Source: Pseudomonas migulae NBRC 103157
GTDB lineage: Bacteria > Pseudomonadota > Gammaproteobacteria > Pseudomonadales > Pseudomonadaceae
Assembly: GCF_002091715.1 (NCBI RefSeq)
Contig: NZ_BDAG01000017.1
Coordinates: 62,001 to 126,000, forward strand
Length of the DNA: 64,000 nucleotides
Direction: 5' to 3'
The stretch's first letter is position 1. The number at the start of each line of letters is the position of its first letter. Under the pieces are notes generated by a model. It searched no databases and was not told where the DNA came from. It was given only the letters and a program-made list of their open reading frames with translations. The position numbers and the translations under genes are program-made. Below, in pieces: positions 36,221 to 45,801 of the stretch.

Positions 36221-37690
36221 ATGGTTCCCGTAATCGCCCTGGTGGGCCGACCGAACGTCGGCAAGTCCACCTTGTTCAACCGCCTGACCAGGACTCGCGA
36301 CGCCATCGTCGGCGACTTGTCCGGTCTGACCCGTGATCGCCAATACGGTGAGGCCAAGTGGCAAGGGCGTTCCTACATTCTGGTCGACACCGGCGGTATC
36401 TCCGGTGACGAGCACGGTATGGACGAAAAAATGGCCGAGCAGTCGCTGCTGGCCATTGAAGAAGCCGATGTCGTTCTGTTCCTGGTAGATGCCAAGGCCG
36501 GTTTCACCGCCGCCGACCAGATGATCGCCGAGCATTTGCGCAAACGTAACAAGCGTTCCTACGTGGTTGCCAACAAGGTCGACAACATCGACCCTGAAAT
36601 GGCCCGCGCCGAGTTCGCCCCGTTGGGCATGGGCCACGCGATCCCTATCGCCGGTGCTCATGGTCGTGGCATCACCCAGATGCTGGAAATCGCCCTGAGC
36701 GACTTCCCGAAAGACGAAGAAGAACCGGAAGACGGCGAAGAAGAAATCGTTGCCGAAGGCGAGGAAGCCAAGCGCATTCCTGGCCCGAGCGAAAAAGACG
36801 GGATCAAGATCGCGATCATCGGTCGCCCGAACGTCGGCAAGTCGACCCTGGTCAACCGCATGCTCGGTGAAGACCGCGTAATCGTGTATGACCAACCCGG
36901 CACTACCCGCGACAGTATCTACATCCCGTTCGAGCGCAACGACGAGAAGTACACGCTGATCGACACCGCCGGTGTGCGCAAGCGCGGCAAGATCCACGAG
37001 GAAGTCGAAAAGTTCTCCGTGGTCAAAACCCTGCAGGCGATCAAAGACGCCAACGTGGTGATCTTCGTGATGGACGCCCGCGAAGGCGTGGTGGACCACG
37101 ACCTGAACCTGCTGGGTTTCGCCATTGAATCGGGTCGTGCGCTGGTCATCGCGATCAACAAGTGGGACGGCATGACGCCGAGCGAGCGTGACTTCGTGAA
37201 GGTCGAGCTGCAACGTCGACTGTTCTTCGTTGACTACGCCGACATCCACTTCATCTCGGCCCTGCACGGCACTGGCGTGGGCAACCTGTATGCCTCCGTA
37301 CAGAACTCGTTCAAGTCTGCGGTCACCCGCTGGCCGACCAACCGCCTGACCCAGATCCTGGAAGATGCGGTCGGTGAACACGCGCCGCCGATGGTCAACA
37401 ACCGCCGGATCAAGCTGCGTTATGCCCACTTGGGTGGCGCGAACCCGCCGATCATCGTGATTCACGGTAACCAGATCGAGAAGGTGCCGAAGTCTTACGT
37501 CCGTTATCTGGAAAACACTTACCGTCGTGTCTTGAAACTGGTCGGTACGCCGATCCGCATCGAGTTCAAGGGCGGGGAGAACCCGTACGAAGGCAACAAG
37601 AACTCGCTCACCGACCGTCAGGTCAACAAGAAGCGTCGCTTGATGTCGCACCACAAGAAAGCCGACAAGAAGCGCCGCGACAAGCGTTGA
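36221..37690 (+). CDS. der: Ribosome biogenesis GTPase Der (EngA)
   Basis: Essential tandem GTPase for 50S assembly. 489 residues with two G domains: [20 protein letters not shown] at about 5 and [20 protein letters not shown] near 200, each with DTAG/DTGG and NKxD motifs (VANKVDN, AINKWDG), then a C-terminal KH-like domain ending in a basic tail ([11 protein letters not shown]). GTGGAGAG precedes the ATG at 36221. Confidence 0.97.
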   Translation: MVPVIALVGRPNVGKSTLFNRLTRTRDAIVGDLSGLTRDRQYGEAKWQGRSYILVDTGGISGDEHGMDEKMAEQSLLAIEEADVVLFLVDAKAGFTAADQMIAEHLRKRNKRSYVVANKVDNIDPEMARAEFAPLGMGHAIPIAGAHGRGITQMLEIALSDFPKDEEEPEDGEEEIVAEGEEAKRIPGPSEKDGIKIAIIGRPNVGKSTLVNRMLGEDRVIVYDQPGTTRDSIYIPFERNDEKYTLIDTAGVRKRGKIHEEVEKFSVVKTLQAIKDANVVIFVMDAREGVVDHDLNLLGFAIESGRALVIAINKWDGMTPSERDFVKVELQRRLFFVDYADIHFISALHGTGVGNLYASVQNSFKSAVTRWPTNRLTQILEDAVGEHAPPMVNNRRIKLRYAHLGGANPPIIVIHGNQIEKVPKSYVRYLENTYRRVLKLVGTPIRIEFKGGENPYEGNKNSLTDRQVNKKRRLMSHHKKADKKRRDKR

Positions 37691-37696
37691 TGCTTT

Positions 37697-37783
37697 TGTA
37701 GGAGCCGGCTTGCTGGCGATGGCATCACCGCGGTTTATATGAAATACCGCAGTGATGCCATCGCCAGCAAGCCGGCTCCTACA
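37697..37783. repeat. Inverted REP pair (REPIN)
   Basis: GTAGGAGCCGGCTTGCTGGC GATGGCATCAC and the matching reverse strand GATGCCATCGCCAGCAAGCC GGCTCCTAC after der; the loop also pairs (ACCGCGGT/ACCGCAGT-like). Confidence 0.88.
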
Positions 37784-37796
37784 GGGGGACGGCAGT

Positions 37797-37828
37797 AAAA
37801 AGGGCGCTCACCAGAGCGCCCTTTTTTT
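37797..37828 (+). terminator. Terminator after der
   Basis: AGGGCGCTC and GAGCGCCCT around ACCA, followed by seven T. Confidence 0.9.
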
Positions 37829-37902
37829 ATGGGCGCCGTTTGGGCTATCCTCGGGCTCTCCCGCGCCGCCGTTAGAGCCGGGTGTAGAGCAGGGAATCAC
37901 CG

Positions 37903-39051
37903 ATGATCACCAGTAAGCTGCCGAATGTCGGCATCACTATCTTCACGCAGATGTCTCAGCTCGCGGCGCAAACCGGGGCGATCAACCTGTCCCAGGGTTT
38001 TCCCGATTTCGATGCACCGCAGGCCCTGTGCGATGCGGTCGGTCGGCATGTTGCCAATGGCCACAACCAGTATTCGCCGATGACGGGCCTGCCGGCGCTG
38101 CGCCAGCAAGTGGCGGCGAAGATCGCTCGCAGCTACGGCATCAATGTCGATGCCGACAACGAAGTGACCATCACGCCCGGCGCCACCCAGGCGATCTTCT
38201 GCGCGATTCAGGCGGTTATCCACAGCGGCGACGAAGTGATCGTGTTCGATCCGTGCTACGACAGTTACGAGCCGTCGGTTGAACTGGCCGGTGGTCGTTG
38301 CGTGCATGTGCAGCTCGGGCTGAATGACTTCTCCATCGACTTCCAGAAACTGGCGGAGGCCATTACGCCGCGCACGCGGATGATTGTGCTGAACACCCCG
38401 CACAACCCGAGTGGCGCACTGATCAGCCGTGCCGAGCTGGATCAGTTGGCGGATCTGATTCGTGATCGCGATATCTACCTCGTCAGCGACGAAGTCTACG
38501 AACACCTGGTGTTCGACGGTGTGCCTCACGTCAGTGTGCTGAATCACGAAGAGCTGTATCAGCGTGCCTTTGTGGTCAGTTCGTTTGGCAAGACCTATCA
38601 CGTCACCGGCTGGAAAACCGGTTATGTGGTCGCACCGCCGGCCCTGACGGCGGAATTGCGCAAGGTTCACCAGTACGTCAGTTTCTGCGGCGTGACGCCG
38701 CTGCAATTTGCCTTGGCCGATTTCATGGCTGAGCACCCGGAGCATGTCGAAGAGCTGCCGGCTTTTTATCAGGCCAAGCGCGACCTGTTCTGCGACCTTC
38801 TGACGCCATCGCGCTTCAGTTTCACCCGCGTGACCGGCACCTATTTCCAGTTGGTCGATTACTCGCAGATCCGACCGGACCTCAACGACGTCGAGATGGC
38901 GCTGTGGATGACCCGCGAACACGGCGTGGCGAGCATCCCGATCTCGGTGTTCTACCAGACACCGCCCGAAGGCCAGCGCCTGGTGCGTCTGTGCTTTGCC
39001 AAGCGTGAGGAGACCCTGCGTGAAGCAGCGGCAAAACTATGCGTGATCTGA
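37903..39051 (+). CDS. PLP aminotransferase, methionine/glutamine type (YbdL-like)
   Basis: 382 residues, class I/II aminotransferase: NLSQGFPDFDAPQALCDAV, NQYSPMTGLPALRQQVA, VFDPCYDSYEPSVELAGG, NTPHNPSGALISRAEL and the PLP lysine SSFGKTYHVTGWKTGYV. This resembles YbdL-type methionine or glutamine transaminases acting on 2-oxo-4-methylthiobutanoate. It overlaps the downstream omega-amidase gene by 13 bases, which is the pairing expected for glutamine transaminase plus omega-amidase, where the amidase clears the alpha-ketoglutaramate produced. Confidence 0.88.
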   Translation: MITSKLPNVGITIFTQMSQLAAQTGAINLSQGFPDFDAPQALCDAVGRHVANGHNQYSPMTGLPALRQQVAAKIARSYGINVDADNEVTITPGATQAIFCAIQAVIHSGDEVIVFDPCYDSYEPSVELAGGRCVHVQLGLNDFSIDFQKLAEAITPRTRMIVLNTPHNPSGALISRAELDQLADLIRDRDIYLVSDEVYEHLVFDGVPHVSVLNHEELYQRAFVVSSFGKTYHVTGWKTGYVVAPPALTAELRKVHQYVSFCGVTPLQFALADFMAEHPEHVEELPAFYQAKRDLFCDLLTPSRFSFTRVTGTYFQLVDYSQIRPDLNDVEMALWMTREHGVASIPISVFYQTPPEGQRLVRLCFAKREETLREAAAKLCVI

Positions 39052-39830
39052 GTGCACTGCCCAACCTGAACATTGCGCTGGTCCAGACCACCCTGGCCTG
39101 GCACGACCGCCAAGCCAATCTGGAGCATTTTGAGCAACTGCTGGAACAGGCTCGCGGCGCTGACCTGATCATCCTGCCGGAGATGTTCACCACGGGTTTC
39201 TCCATGGAATCCGAGACGCTCGCCGAACCGGAAAATGGTCCGACCAGCAAATGGCTGCGCGCACGGGCTGCGCAACTCGATGCCGTGATCACCGGCAGCA
39301 TCATCGTTCAGGCCGCCGACGGCAGTCATCGCAATCGCCTGTTGTGGGCACGGCCGGACGGTGAAGTCTGGCACTACGACAAACGTCACTTGTTCCGCAT
39401 GGCGGGCGAGCACAATCACTACACACCAGGTGAGCGCCAGGTGCAGTTCGAGCTCAAAGGCTGGCGTGTGCGGCCGCTGATTTGCTACGACTTGCGTTTT
39501 CCGGTGTGGAGCCGCGATGCCCAGGACACTGACCTGTTGCTGTACACCGCGAATTGGCCAGGTGCGCGGCGTCAGCACTGGAACCGTTTGCTGCCGGCGC
39601 GGGCGATCGAAAACCTGTGTTATGTGGCGGCGGTGAATCGCATCGGGACTGACGGAAAAGGTTTCGCGTATACCGGCGACAGTCAGGTGCTGGATTTTCA
39701 GGGCGAGACGTTGCTCAGTGCCGGCGAAGCCGATGGCGTATTTCAGGTGGTTTTGAATGCCGCCGACCTTCAGGCTTATCGCACGCGTTTCCCGGCGAAT
39801 CTGGATGCTGACACCTTCGAGTTCACTTGA
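39039..39830 (+). CDS. Nitrilase-superfamily omega-amidase (YafV/Nit2-like)
   Basis: 263 residues. The nitrilase triad is visible: Glu in ILPEMFTTGFSM, Lys in YDKRHLFRMAGE and Cys in RPLICYDLRFPVW. HLFRMAGEH and the paired aminotransferase point to omega-amidase of the YafV group, which hydrolyses alpha-ketoglutaramate or alpha-ketosuccinamate. The ATG lies inside the end of the aminotransferase gene, so translation is coupled. Confidence 0.88.
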   Translation: MRDLSALPNLNIALVQTTLAWHDRQANLEHFEQLLEQARGADLIILPEMFTTGFSMESETLAEPENGPTSKWLRARAAQLDAVITGSIIVQAADGSHRNRLLWARPDGEVWHYDKRHLFRMAGEHNHYTPGERQVQFELKGWRVRPLICYDLRFPVWSRDAQDTDLLLYTANWPGARRQHWNRLLPARAIENLCYVAAVNRIGTDGKGFAYTGDSQVLDFQGETLLSAGEADGVFQVVLNAADLQAYRTRFPANLDADTFEFT

Positions 39831-39908
39831 TCGGCTGGCTGTTAACGATTCTGGGTGCGGATTTTTCCAGGCAGGCCGATAGGAAGGTCAGCCCAGGAGT
39901 AGTGAGCC

Positions 39909-40123
39909 ATGATCAACGTGAGCACCATTACCATTAACTCGTACGCCGTGTCCTCGCCGAACAGCAAGCTCAACTGGCCAGTGCTCAGAAGAGCCAGGAC
40001 AACGAGCAAAAGGCGCAGCAGGTGATGGAAATCCAGGTCGAGATCGCCGTGACCAGCAGCAACTTGCAGGTGCTGCAGGCGGCGTTGTTGCAGGCGATGT
40101 TTAGCGTTGATACCCATGCCTGA
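39909..40123 (+). pseudogene. Frameshifted short coiled-coil gene
   Basis: Starts MINVSTITINSYAV, a typical opening for a small Pseudomonas protein, but a stop closes that frame after about 40 codons. Another frame then reads EQQAQLASAQKSQDNEQKAQ QVMEIQVEIAVTSSNLQVLQ and stops at 40121-40123, a heptad-rich coiled coil that has no start of its own. One indel near 39955 would join the two. The call as a decayed gene is inference. Confidence 0.5.
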
Positions 40124-40140
40124 AATCTGTATTGCCTGAC

Positions 40141-40230
40141 AAGGCCTCTTCGCGAGCAAGCCCGCTCCCACATTGGAGTTGTGTTCACACCGGTCAAATG
40201 TGGGAGCGGGCTTGCTCGCGAAGAGGCCCT
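40141..40230. repeat. Inverted REP pair (REPIN)
   Basis: CCTCTTCGCGAGCAAGCCCG CTCCCACATT and AATGTGGGAGCGGGCTTGCT CGCGAAGAGG, perfect over about 30 bases each side of a 30-base spacer. Confidence 0.9.
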
Positions 40231-40257
40231 GTCAGGCAGCACAAAAACAGCAGGCAA

Positions 40258-40297
40258 ACAAAAAGGCCCCGAGGTTCGCACCTTGGGGCCTTTTGCA
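40258..40297 (-). terminator. Terminator after leuA
   Basis: AAAAAGGCCCCGAGG and CCTTGGGGCCTTTT stem, T-rich on both strands, just past the leuA stop on the minus strand. Confidence 0.85.
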
Positions 40298-40310
40298 TTT
40301 CAGCGAACGC

Positions 40311-41990
40311 TTACGCCGCTTTCGCTTCCGGCTGGCTCAACGAGCGGTTCAGCGCACTGAACAGAGCCTTGAAGCTGGCGGTGGTGATGTTTTCATCGAT
40401 GCCGACGCCATGCACTGCACGTTCACCGTTCACACGCAGCTCGATGTAGGCCGCTGCCTTGGCGTTGGTGCCCGCGCCGATCGCGTGTTCGTTGTAGTCC
40501 ATGATCTCCACCGGAATCGGCAGACCGGCCACCAGCGCTTCCAGCGCACCGTTGCCCTTGCCGCGCCAGTGCAGGTTGGTTTCGCCCTGGCCTTTGCCGG
40601 AGACTTCCACTTCGACGGCGCTGTGACCGTTCTCTTCCTGCAGGCGATGGCTGACCAGCGCGTACGGGGTGTTGGCCTGCAAGTACTCGCTGTGCAACAA
40701 CGCGTGGATCTGCTGGGCGGTCATTTCGAGGCCCAGGCGATCGGTTTCACGCTGCACGACCTGGCTGAACTCGATCTGCATGCGACGCGGCAAGCTGATG
40801 CCGTATTCCTGTTCCAGCAGGTAAGCGATACCGCCCTTGCCCGACTGGCTGTTGACGCGGATCACCGCCTCGTAGCTGCGGCCGATGTCGGCCGGGTCGA
40901 TCGGCAAGTACGGCACTTCCCACAGGGCGTCCGGTTTCTGCTGGGCGAAGCCCTTGCGGATGGCGTCCTGGTGCGAGCCGGAGAACGCGGTGTGAACCAG
41001 GTCGCCGACGTACGGGTGACGCGGGTGCACCTGAATCTGGTTGCATTCTTCGACGACTTTGCGCACGCCGTCGATGTCGGAGAAGTCCAGCTCCGGGTGA
41101 ATGCCCTGGGTGTACAGGTTCAGTGCCACGGTCACGAGATCGACGTTACCGGTACGCTCGCCGTTGCCGAACAGGCAGCCTTCGACACGGTCTGCGCCGG
41201 CCATCAGGCCCAGCTCGGTGGCGGCCACGCCGGTGCCACGGTCGTTGTGGGTGTGCAGGCTGATGATCACGCTGTCACGACGGTTGATGTGACGACCGAA
41301 CCATTCGATCTGGTCGGCATAGATGTTCGGGGTCGCGCATTCGACGGTGGCCGGCAGGTTGAGGATCATCTTGTGCTCGGGCGTCGGGTTCCAGACTTCG
41401 ATCACCGCGTCGCAGACTTCCTTGGCGAACTCCAGTTCGGTGGCGCTGAAGGTTTCCGGTGAGTACTCGAAGGTCCACTGGGTTTCCGGTTGCTGGGCGG
41501 CATATTTGACGAACAGCTTGGCCGCGCTCACGGCGATTTCCTTGATCCCGTCCTTGTCCTGGTTGAAGACAATGCGGCGGAAGGAAGGGGAGGTCGCGTT
41601 GTACAGGTGAACGATGGCTTTCTTCGCCCCGCGCAAGGATTCGAAGGTACGTGCGATCAGGTCTTCACGGCCCTGTGTCAGCACCTGAATGGTGGTGTCG
41701 TCCGGGATGTGGTTGCCTTCGATCAGGGTGCGCACGAAGTCGAAGTCGGTTTGCGAAGCAGCCGGGAACGAGGCTTCGATTTCTTTCACGCCGACCTGCA
41801 CCAGGGTTTTCCAGAAACGCAGCTTCTTGACCGCGTCCATCGGCTCGATCAGCGACTGGTTGCCATCGCGAAGGTCGGAGCTGCACCAGATCGGCGCTGC
41901 GGTAATGGTCTTCGACGGCCAGGTGCGGTCCGGGATGTCGATGGTCGGGAACGCGCGGTATTTCGAAGACGGGTCTTTGAGCATGCTCAT
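40311..41990 (-). CDS. leuA: 2-isopropylmalate synthase
   Basis: First committed step of leucine synthesis: acetyl-CoA plus 2-ketoisovalerate. 559 residues of the long form used by Pseudomonas: [17 protein letters not shown] near the N-terminus, the HMGL-like [20 protein letters not shown] metal-binding segment, [16 protein letters not shown], and a C-terminal LeuA regulatory domain. GGAAATC-type weak ribosome site before the ATG at 41990. Likely leucine-regulated; a small leader ORF lies upstream. Confidence 0.96.
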   Translation of the reverse strand: MSMLKDPSSKYRAFPTIDIPDRTWPSKTITAAPIWCSSDLRDGNQSLIEPMDAVKKLRFWKTLVQVGVKEIEASFPAASQTDFDFVRTLIEGNHIPDDTTIQVLTQGREDLIARTFESLRGAKKAIVHLYNATSPSFRRIVFNQDKDGIKEIAVSAAKLFVKYAAQQPETQWTFEYSPETFSATELEFAKEVCDAVIEVWNPTPEHKMILNLPATVECATPNIYADQIEWFGRHINRRDSVIISLHTHNDRGTGVAATELGLMAGADRVEGCLFGNGERTGNVDLVTVALNLYTQGIHPELDFSDIDGVRKVVEECNQIQVHPRHPYVGDLVHTAFSGSHQDAIRKGFAQQKPDALWEVPYLPIDPADIGRSYEAVIRVNSQSGKGGIAYLLEQEYGISLPRRMQIEFSQVVQRETDRLGLEMTAQQIHALLHSEYLQANTPYALVSHRLQEENGHSAVEVEVSGKGQGETNLHWRGKGNGALEALVAGLPIPVEIMDYNEHAIGAGTNAKAAAYIELRVNGERAVHGVGIDENITTASFKALFSALNRSLSQPEAKAA

Positions 41991-42079
41991 CGGGAAATCC
42001 TTATTGTGTGGGCCGAAAAAAGGCGGCCTGCCGGTAGATCAAATGTTCTTGGGAAAAGCGTAAGACGAGGCGTCGCGAT

Positions 42080-42157
42080 TCAGCCCGGCAGTCGTGCGCT
42101 GACGAGGCACAGGCTGCGGTGCTGGCGAAGCTGAATGAGGGTGTGAGAGGTTTTCAT
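42080..42157 (-). CDS. 25-codon ORF upstream of leuA, possible leader peptide
   Basis: Reads MKTSHTLIQLRQHRSLCLVS then ARLPG and a stop, on the same strand and 89 bases ahead of leuA. GAAGG lies just before its ATG. Five of 25 codons are leucine, spread rather than clustered, so a classic Leu attenuator is possible but not proven. A GGCCG/CGGCC hairpin with a T-run inside (about 42008-42027) is the only terminator-like element between it and leuA. Confidence 0.45.
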   Translation of the reverse strand: MKTSHTLIQLRQHRSLCLVSARLPG

Positions 42158-42350
42158 GCCTTCAACCCTAACCGCGAGGGTGAAGGATGGCAAGCAGTCG
42201 AAAAAAATTGAGAGGAATACTCGAATGGGGAGATTTATCGAGATTTTATTGCGGTGAAAGGGAGTGATGTTGTGGATGTTTGCGCGAGGTTTGAGGGATG
42301 CGCAATTGCGGAGTCTGGGTACAGGGCTGAGATAGGTCGCGTCCTCGATG

Positions 42351-42443
42351 CTGTCTTCGCGAGCAAGCCCGCTCCCACATTTGATCGGAGCGAGCCCCGC
42401 CGAAATTCTAATGTGGGAGCGGGCTTGCTCGCGAAGAGGACAG
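42351..42443. repeat. Inverted REP pair (REPIN)
   Basis: TGTCTTCGCGAGCAAGCCCG CTCCCACAT and ATGTGGGAGCGGGCTTGCTC GCGAAGAGGACA between leuA and the M23 peptidase gene. Confidence 0.9.
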
Positions 42444-42459
42444 ACGCCTCACCGACTAC

Positions 42460-43281
42460 TTAAGGCTGAAACGCGCCAATGAAAATTGCCGGATCCACCC
42501 GCGCATCATTCAGGCTGACATTCCAGTGCATATGCGGCCCGGTCGCGCGCCCGGTGGCGCCAACCTTCCCTACCACGCCGCCACGGGCCAGTTGTTGCCC
42601 GACCTGCACATCAATCTTCGACATGTGGCAGAACATGCTGATAAAGCCCTGCCCATGGTCGACAAACACCGTGTTGCCATTAAAGAAGTAGTTACCGATC
42701 AGGATCACCTTGCCCGCGGCCGGGGTCTTGATCGGTGTGCCGGCGTCCACGGCGAAATCCAGGCCCGAGTGCGGATTGCGCTCTTCACCATTGAAGAACC
42801 GGCGCACACCGAACTTGCTCGACAGCGGCCCGTTGACCGGTTTGTCCAGCAGCAGGTTGCTTGGGGTATTGGGACTGAACGTGCGGTAGGCGGCGATTTG
42901 CTCGGCCAGTTCGCGCTCGATGCGCTTGAGATTGTCCGGGTCTGGATTGACCTGTTGAGTGTTTTTCAAGGTGATGCGCTGTTCCGGGTATTTCTTGTTG
43001 CCGACGGTGAAACCCAGGTTACGACCACCGCTGCTGATGGATTGCGCCCCCGGTTTGACGGTCAACGGCACACCGACAATCGCCAGCCAATTGTTCTGCT
43101 CCTTGACCACCAGCACCGGTTTGCCTTGATAACTGGCTTTCGGCGCTTGGGCAGCACTGCCCAGATCCACGACCGCTACACCGCCCGGCACGGGCTTGTT
43201 CAACAGGCGGGTGATGTAGCTGTCGGCGTGGGCGTTAAAGGTCAGGCACAGCAACAGCAGTGGAGCTAAAAAACGCGGCAT
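42460..43281 (-). CDS. M23-family peptidase (LytM/LysM-less endopeptidase)
   Basis: 273 residues with a signal peptide (FLAPLLLLCLTFNAHA, cut after about 19). The C-terminal M23 domain carries the zinc ligands NPHSGLDFAVDAGTPI (His, Asp) and GPHMHWNVSL (His-x-His), and a beta-sheet lysostaphin fold (TPAAGKVILIGNYFFNGNTV). It is probably a periplasmic murein endopeptidase. It is 3 bases after xseA on the same strand, so the two may share a transcript. Confidence 0.9.
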   Translation of the reverse strand: MPRFLAPLLLLCLTFNAHADSYITRLLNKPVPGGVAVVDLGSAAQAPKASYQGKPVLVVKEQNNWLAIVGVPLTVKPGAQSISSGGRNLGFTVGNKKYPEQRITLKNTQQVNPDPDNLKRIERELAEQIAAYRTFSPNTPSNLLLDKPVNGPLSSKFGVRRFFNGEERNPHSGLDFAVDAGTPIKTPAAGKVILIGNYFFNGNTVFVDHGQGFISMFCHMSKIDVQVGQQLARGGVVGKVGATGRATGPHMHWNVSLNDARVDPAIFIGAFQP

Positions 43282-43284
43282 GGA

Positions 43285-44664
43285 TCAATCCAGTAAAGAA
43301 AGGGTGACAGGCGTCAGGTGATTGTCTTCGACCCGCACGTGCAGTTCGCCTTCACCCAGTTTGGCTTTCAGGCGCTGGCCGTTGTGGGTTTGCGCGGCAT
43401 TGCGGATTGCGTTGCCGCGCTCGTCCAGCAAAATGCTATAGCCACGGCCGAGGGTCGCCAATGGGCTGACCACGTGCAGCGTCTGTACCTGACTTTGCAG
43501 TTGCAGACGACGGGATTTGAGGCCTTCGCGGATGGCCCGGGGCAGGCGTTCGGCGAGGCTGTCGAGGCGCTGGCGCAGCATCGCCAGTTGCCGGCCCGGA
43601 TGTTGCCCGGCGAGGCGGGTTTCCAGGCGGATCAAGCGTTCGCGACGGGTATTGAGGCTGCGTTCGAACGCGCGGCGCATGCGCATGTCCAGATCATCCA
43701 GCCGTTGCGCCTGCTGACGCAGACGTTCGCCGGGGTGGCGCAAGCGGCGGGAGATGCCTTCAAGGCGCAACCGATCACGCATCAGGCGGTCGCGCATGCG
43801 CATCACCAGGCGTCGATGCAGGCTCTCGACCCGGCGCACCAGGTCGCTGGAGTCCGGCGCCAGCAGTTCAGCGGCGGCGGACGGTGTCGGGGCGCGAACG
43901 TCGGCCACGAAGTCGCTGATCGATACATCGGTTTCATGGCCGACGGCGCTGACGATCGGCGTCACGCAAGCATCCACGGCACGGGCCACGGCTTCTTCGT
44001 TGAAACACCACAGGTCTTCCAGCGAGCCGCCGCCACGGGCCAGGATCAACGCATCGAAACCACGAGCGTCCGCCAGTTTCAGCGCGCGGACAATCTGCGC
44101 GGTGGCCTCGCGGCCCTGCACGGCGGTGGGGATCAGCGTCAGTTGCACCTGGGGCGCACGGCGGCGGAATACGCTGATGATGTCGCGGATCACTGCGCCG
44201 GTCGGCGAACTGATGATGCCAATGCGCTGCGGATGCGCCGGCAGCGGCACTTTGCGTTCGGCGCTGAACAGGCCTTCGGCGCTGAGCTTTTCCTTCAAGG
44301 CATCGAAGGCCAGGCGCAGTGCTCCGTCACCGGCCGGCTCGACGGTGTCGAGGATCAGCTGATAGTCGCCGCGCCCTTCGAACAGCGAAACCTTGCCGCG
44401 CACCTTGACCGCCAGACCATCCTTCAGCGCCTGGCGAACCCGCGCCGCGTTCTGCCGGAATAATGCGCAACGCACTTGGGCGCCGCTGTCTTTCAACGTG
44501 AAATACACATGGCCGGACGCCGGGCGCGCGAGGTTGGAGATTTCACCTTCGACCCAGATATTGCTGAACACGTCTTCGAGCAACACCCGCGCGCGGCCGT
44601 TGAGCTGGCTGACAGTCAGGACTTCACGGTCCAGGCCAAGTCTTGCAAAGGGATCTTTAATCAT
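43285..44664 (-). CDS. xseA: Exodeoxyribonuclease VII large subunit
   Basis: Single-strand DNA exonuclease subunit. 459 residues: OB-fold (LTVSQLNGRARVLLEDVFSN, IWVEGEISNLARPASGHVYF), the catalytic block IGIISSPTGAVIRDIISVFR and ARGGGSLEDLWCFNEEAVAR, SAVGHETDVSISDFVADVRA, then a long coiled coil rich in Arg (about 290-400). The ATG at 44664 (MIKDPFARLG) gives the normal length; in-frame upstream ATGs run into the gap and are not used. Confidence 0.95.
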   Translation of the reverse strand: MIKDPFARLGLDREVLTVSQLNGRARVLLEDVFSNIWVEGEISNLARPASGHVYFTLKDSGAQVRCALFRQNAARVRQALKDGLAVKVRGKVSLFEGRGDYQLILDTVEPAGDGALRLAFDALKEKLSAEGLFSAERKVPLPAHPQRIGIISSPTGAVIRDIISVFRRRAPQVQLTLIPTAVQGREATAQIVRALKLADARGFDALILARGGGSLEDLWCFNEEAVARAVDACVTPIVSAVGHETDVSISDFVADVRAPTPSAAAELLAPDSSDLVRRVESLHRRLVMRMRDRLMRDRLRLEGISRRLRHPGERLRQQAQRLDDLDMRMRRAFERSLNTRRERLIRLETRLAGQHPGRQLAMLRQRLDSLAERLPRAIREGLKSRRLQLQSQVQTLHVVSPLATLGRGYSILLDERGNAIRNAAQTHNGQRLKAKLGEGELHVRVEDNHLTPVTLSLLD

Positions 44665-44719
44665 GGGGCGCATGATAAAGGCATTCGTCGCTGAATCTCC
44701 ATGAATCAACGCAAATCCC

Positions 44720-44810
44720 TTGTGGGAGCGGGCTTGCTCGCGATAGCGGTGTGTCAGTCGACATTGATGTTGAATGTTCGACCGCTATCGCGAGCAAGCC
44801 CGTTCCCACA
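44720..44810. repeat. Inverted REP pair overlapping the LysR gene end
   Basis: TGTGGGAGCGGGCTTGCTCG CGATAGCGG and CCGCTATCGCGAGCAAGCCC GTTCCCACA. The right half codes the last residues of the LysR regulator (ending CGNGLARDSGRTFNINVD), so the stop codon comes from inside the repeat. Confidence 0.88.
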
Positions 44811-45701
44811 GGAGTTTGTGCAGGTTTTGAGGAAGTGTTCGACCAATGCTGTGGGATTCTGCCGGCAGGCGAGGGCGACGGTGCTGTGGCAATCCGGGTC
44901 GGCCAGGGGCAGGAAATGAATGTCGGGCGGCGCGATGTCCTGCATCGACTCCGGCAGCAGGGCGATGCCGAACCCGGCCTGAATCAATTGCAGTTGCGTG
45001 GTTTTGCGCGACACCACGCGGGCCGCTTTTGGAAAGAAACCCTGACGCATGCACAGCTCGGCGGACAGATAACTCAACCCTCCACGCTGAGGATGAGGAA
45101 TGGAGATAAACGCCTCATCCTTGAGTTGCGCCAGATCGATGCCCTGCGTGGACTTATCCACAGCCAGCCGATGATGGGGCGGAACGGCCAGCAGCAATCG
45201 TTCGCTATACAAAGGAACAATCTGCACGCCTTCACGTTGGCGCAACACCGGCAGGCGCAGCAGTCCGACATCCAGCCGGTTGTCGGCCAACGCTTCAAGT
45301 TGCGCTTCGGAGGACAGCTTGGCGATGTCCATGGACACGCCGGCATGCTGGCTCAGGTAGTCGCTGATGCCTCGCAGCAGGCGGCCACTCATGGGCACGG
45401 TGCTTGAGTGACTAAGACGTAAGGTGCCGAGTTCTCCATTGCCGACCTGGGTGGCCATCTCACTGGCTTTGGTCAATTCGTTCAACAGGTTTCTGGCCCG
45501 GGGCAGGAAGGCTTCACCGGCGGCCGTTAGTCGAGGCAAGCGTGCCGTACGCTCGAACAACGGCGTTTGCAGGCGGGTTTCCATGTCCTTTATTTGCCGG
45601 CTCAGGGCCGATTGAGCAATGAACAGTCGTTCGGCGGCGGCGCTGAAACTCCCGCACTCGGCGATTTCCACGAAGTAACGCAATTGACGGGTTGAAAGCA
45701 C
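44754..45701 (-). CDS. LysR-family transcriptional regulator
   Basis: 315 residues. Helix-turn-helix at the N-terminus (LSTRQLRYFVEIAECGSFSA, AAERLFIAQSALSRQIKDME) and a substrate-binding domain. Start is GTG at 45701 because the LysR N-terminus begins there; upstream frame is non-conserved. It is divergent from the TauE/SafE transporter gene at 45802, so it probably regulates that gene. The last 18 or so residues are read from a REP unit, an odd extension of the normal end. Confidence 0.88.
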   Translation of the reverse strand: MLSTRQLRYFVEIAECGSFSAAAERLFIAQSALSRQIKDMETRLQTPLFERTARLPRLTAAGEAFLPRARNLLNELTKASEMATQVGNGELGTLRLSHSSTVPMSGRLLRGISDYLSQHAGVSMDIAKLSSEAQLEALADNRLDVGLLRLPVLRQREGVQIVPLYSERLLLAVPPHHRLAVDKSTQGIDLAQLKDEAFISIPHPQRGGLSYLSAELCMRQGFFPKAARVVSRKTTQLQLIQAGFGIALLPESMQDIAPPDIHFLPLADPDCHSTVALACRQNPTALVEHFLKTCTNSCGNGLARDSGRTFNINVD

Positions 45702-45801
45702 AAGGTATGCCTTTTTGAGATGAGAGGGCCACTTTGAGGATATTAGTCGCAAGGCTCGGCGCTGGCTAAAGTCATCACAGGTATTTAATGAAGGCGTGCA
45801 G

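Noticed and set aside
40173..41462. Plus-strand frame opposite leuA
   Set aside because: Antisense shadow of leuA running in from a REP pair.
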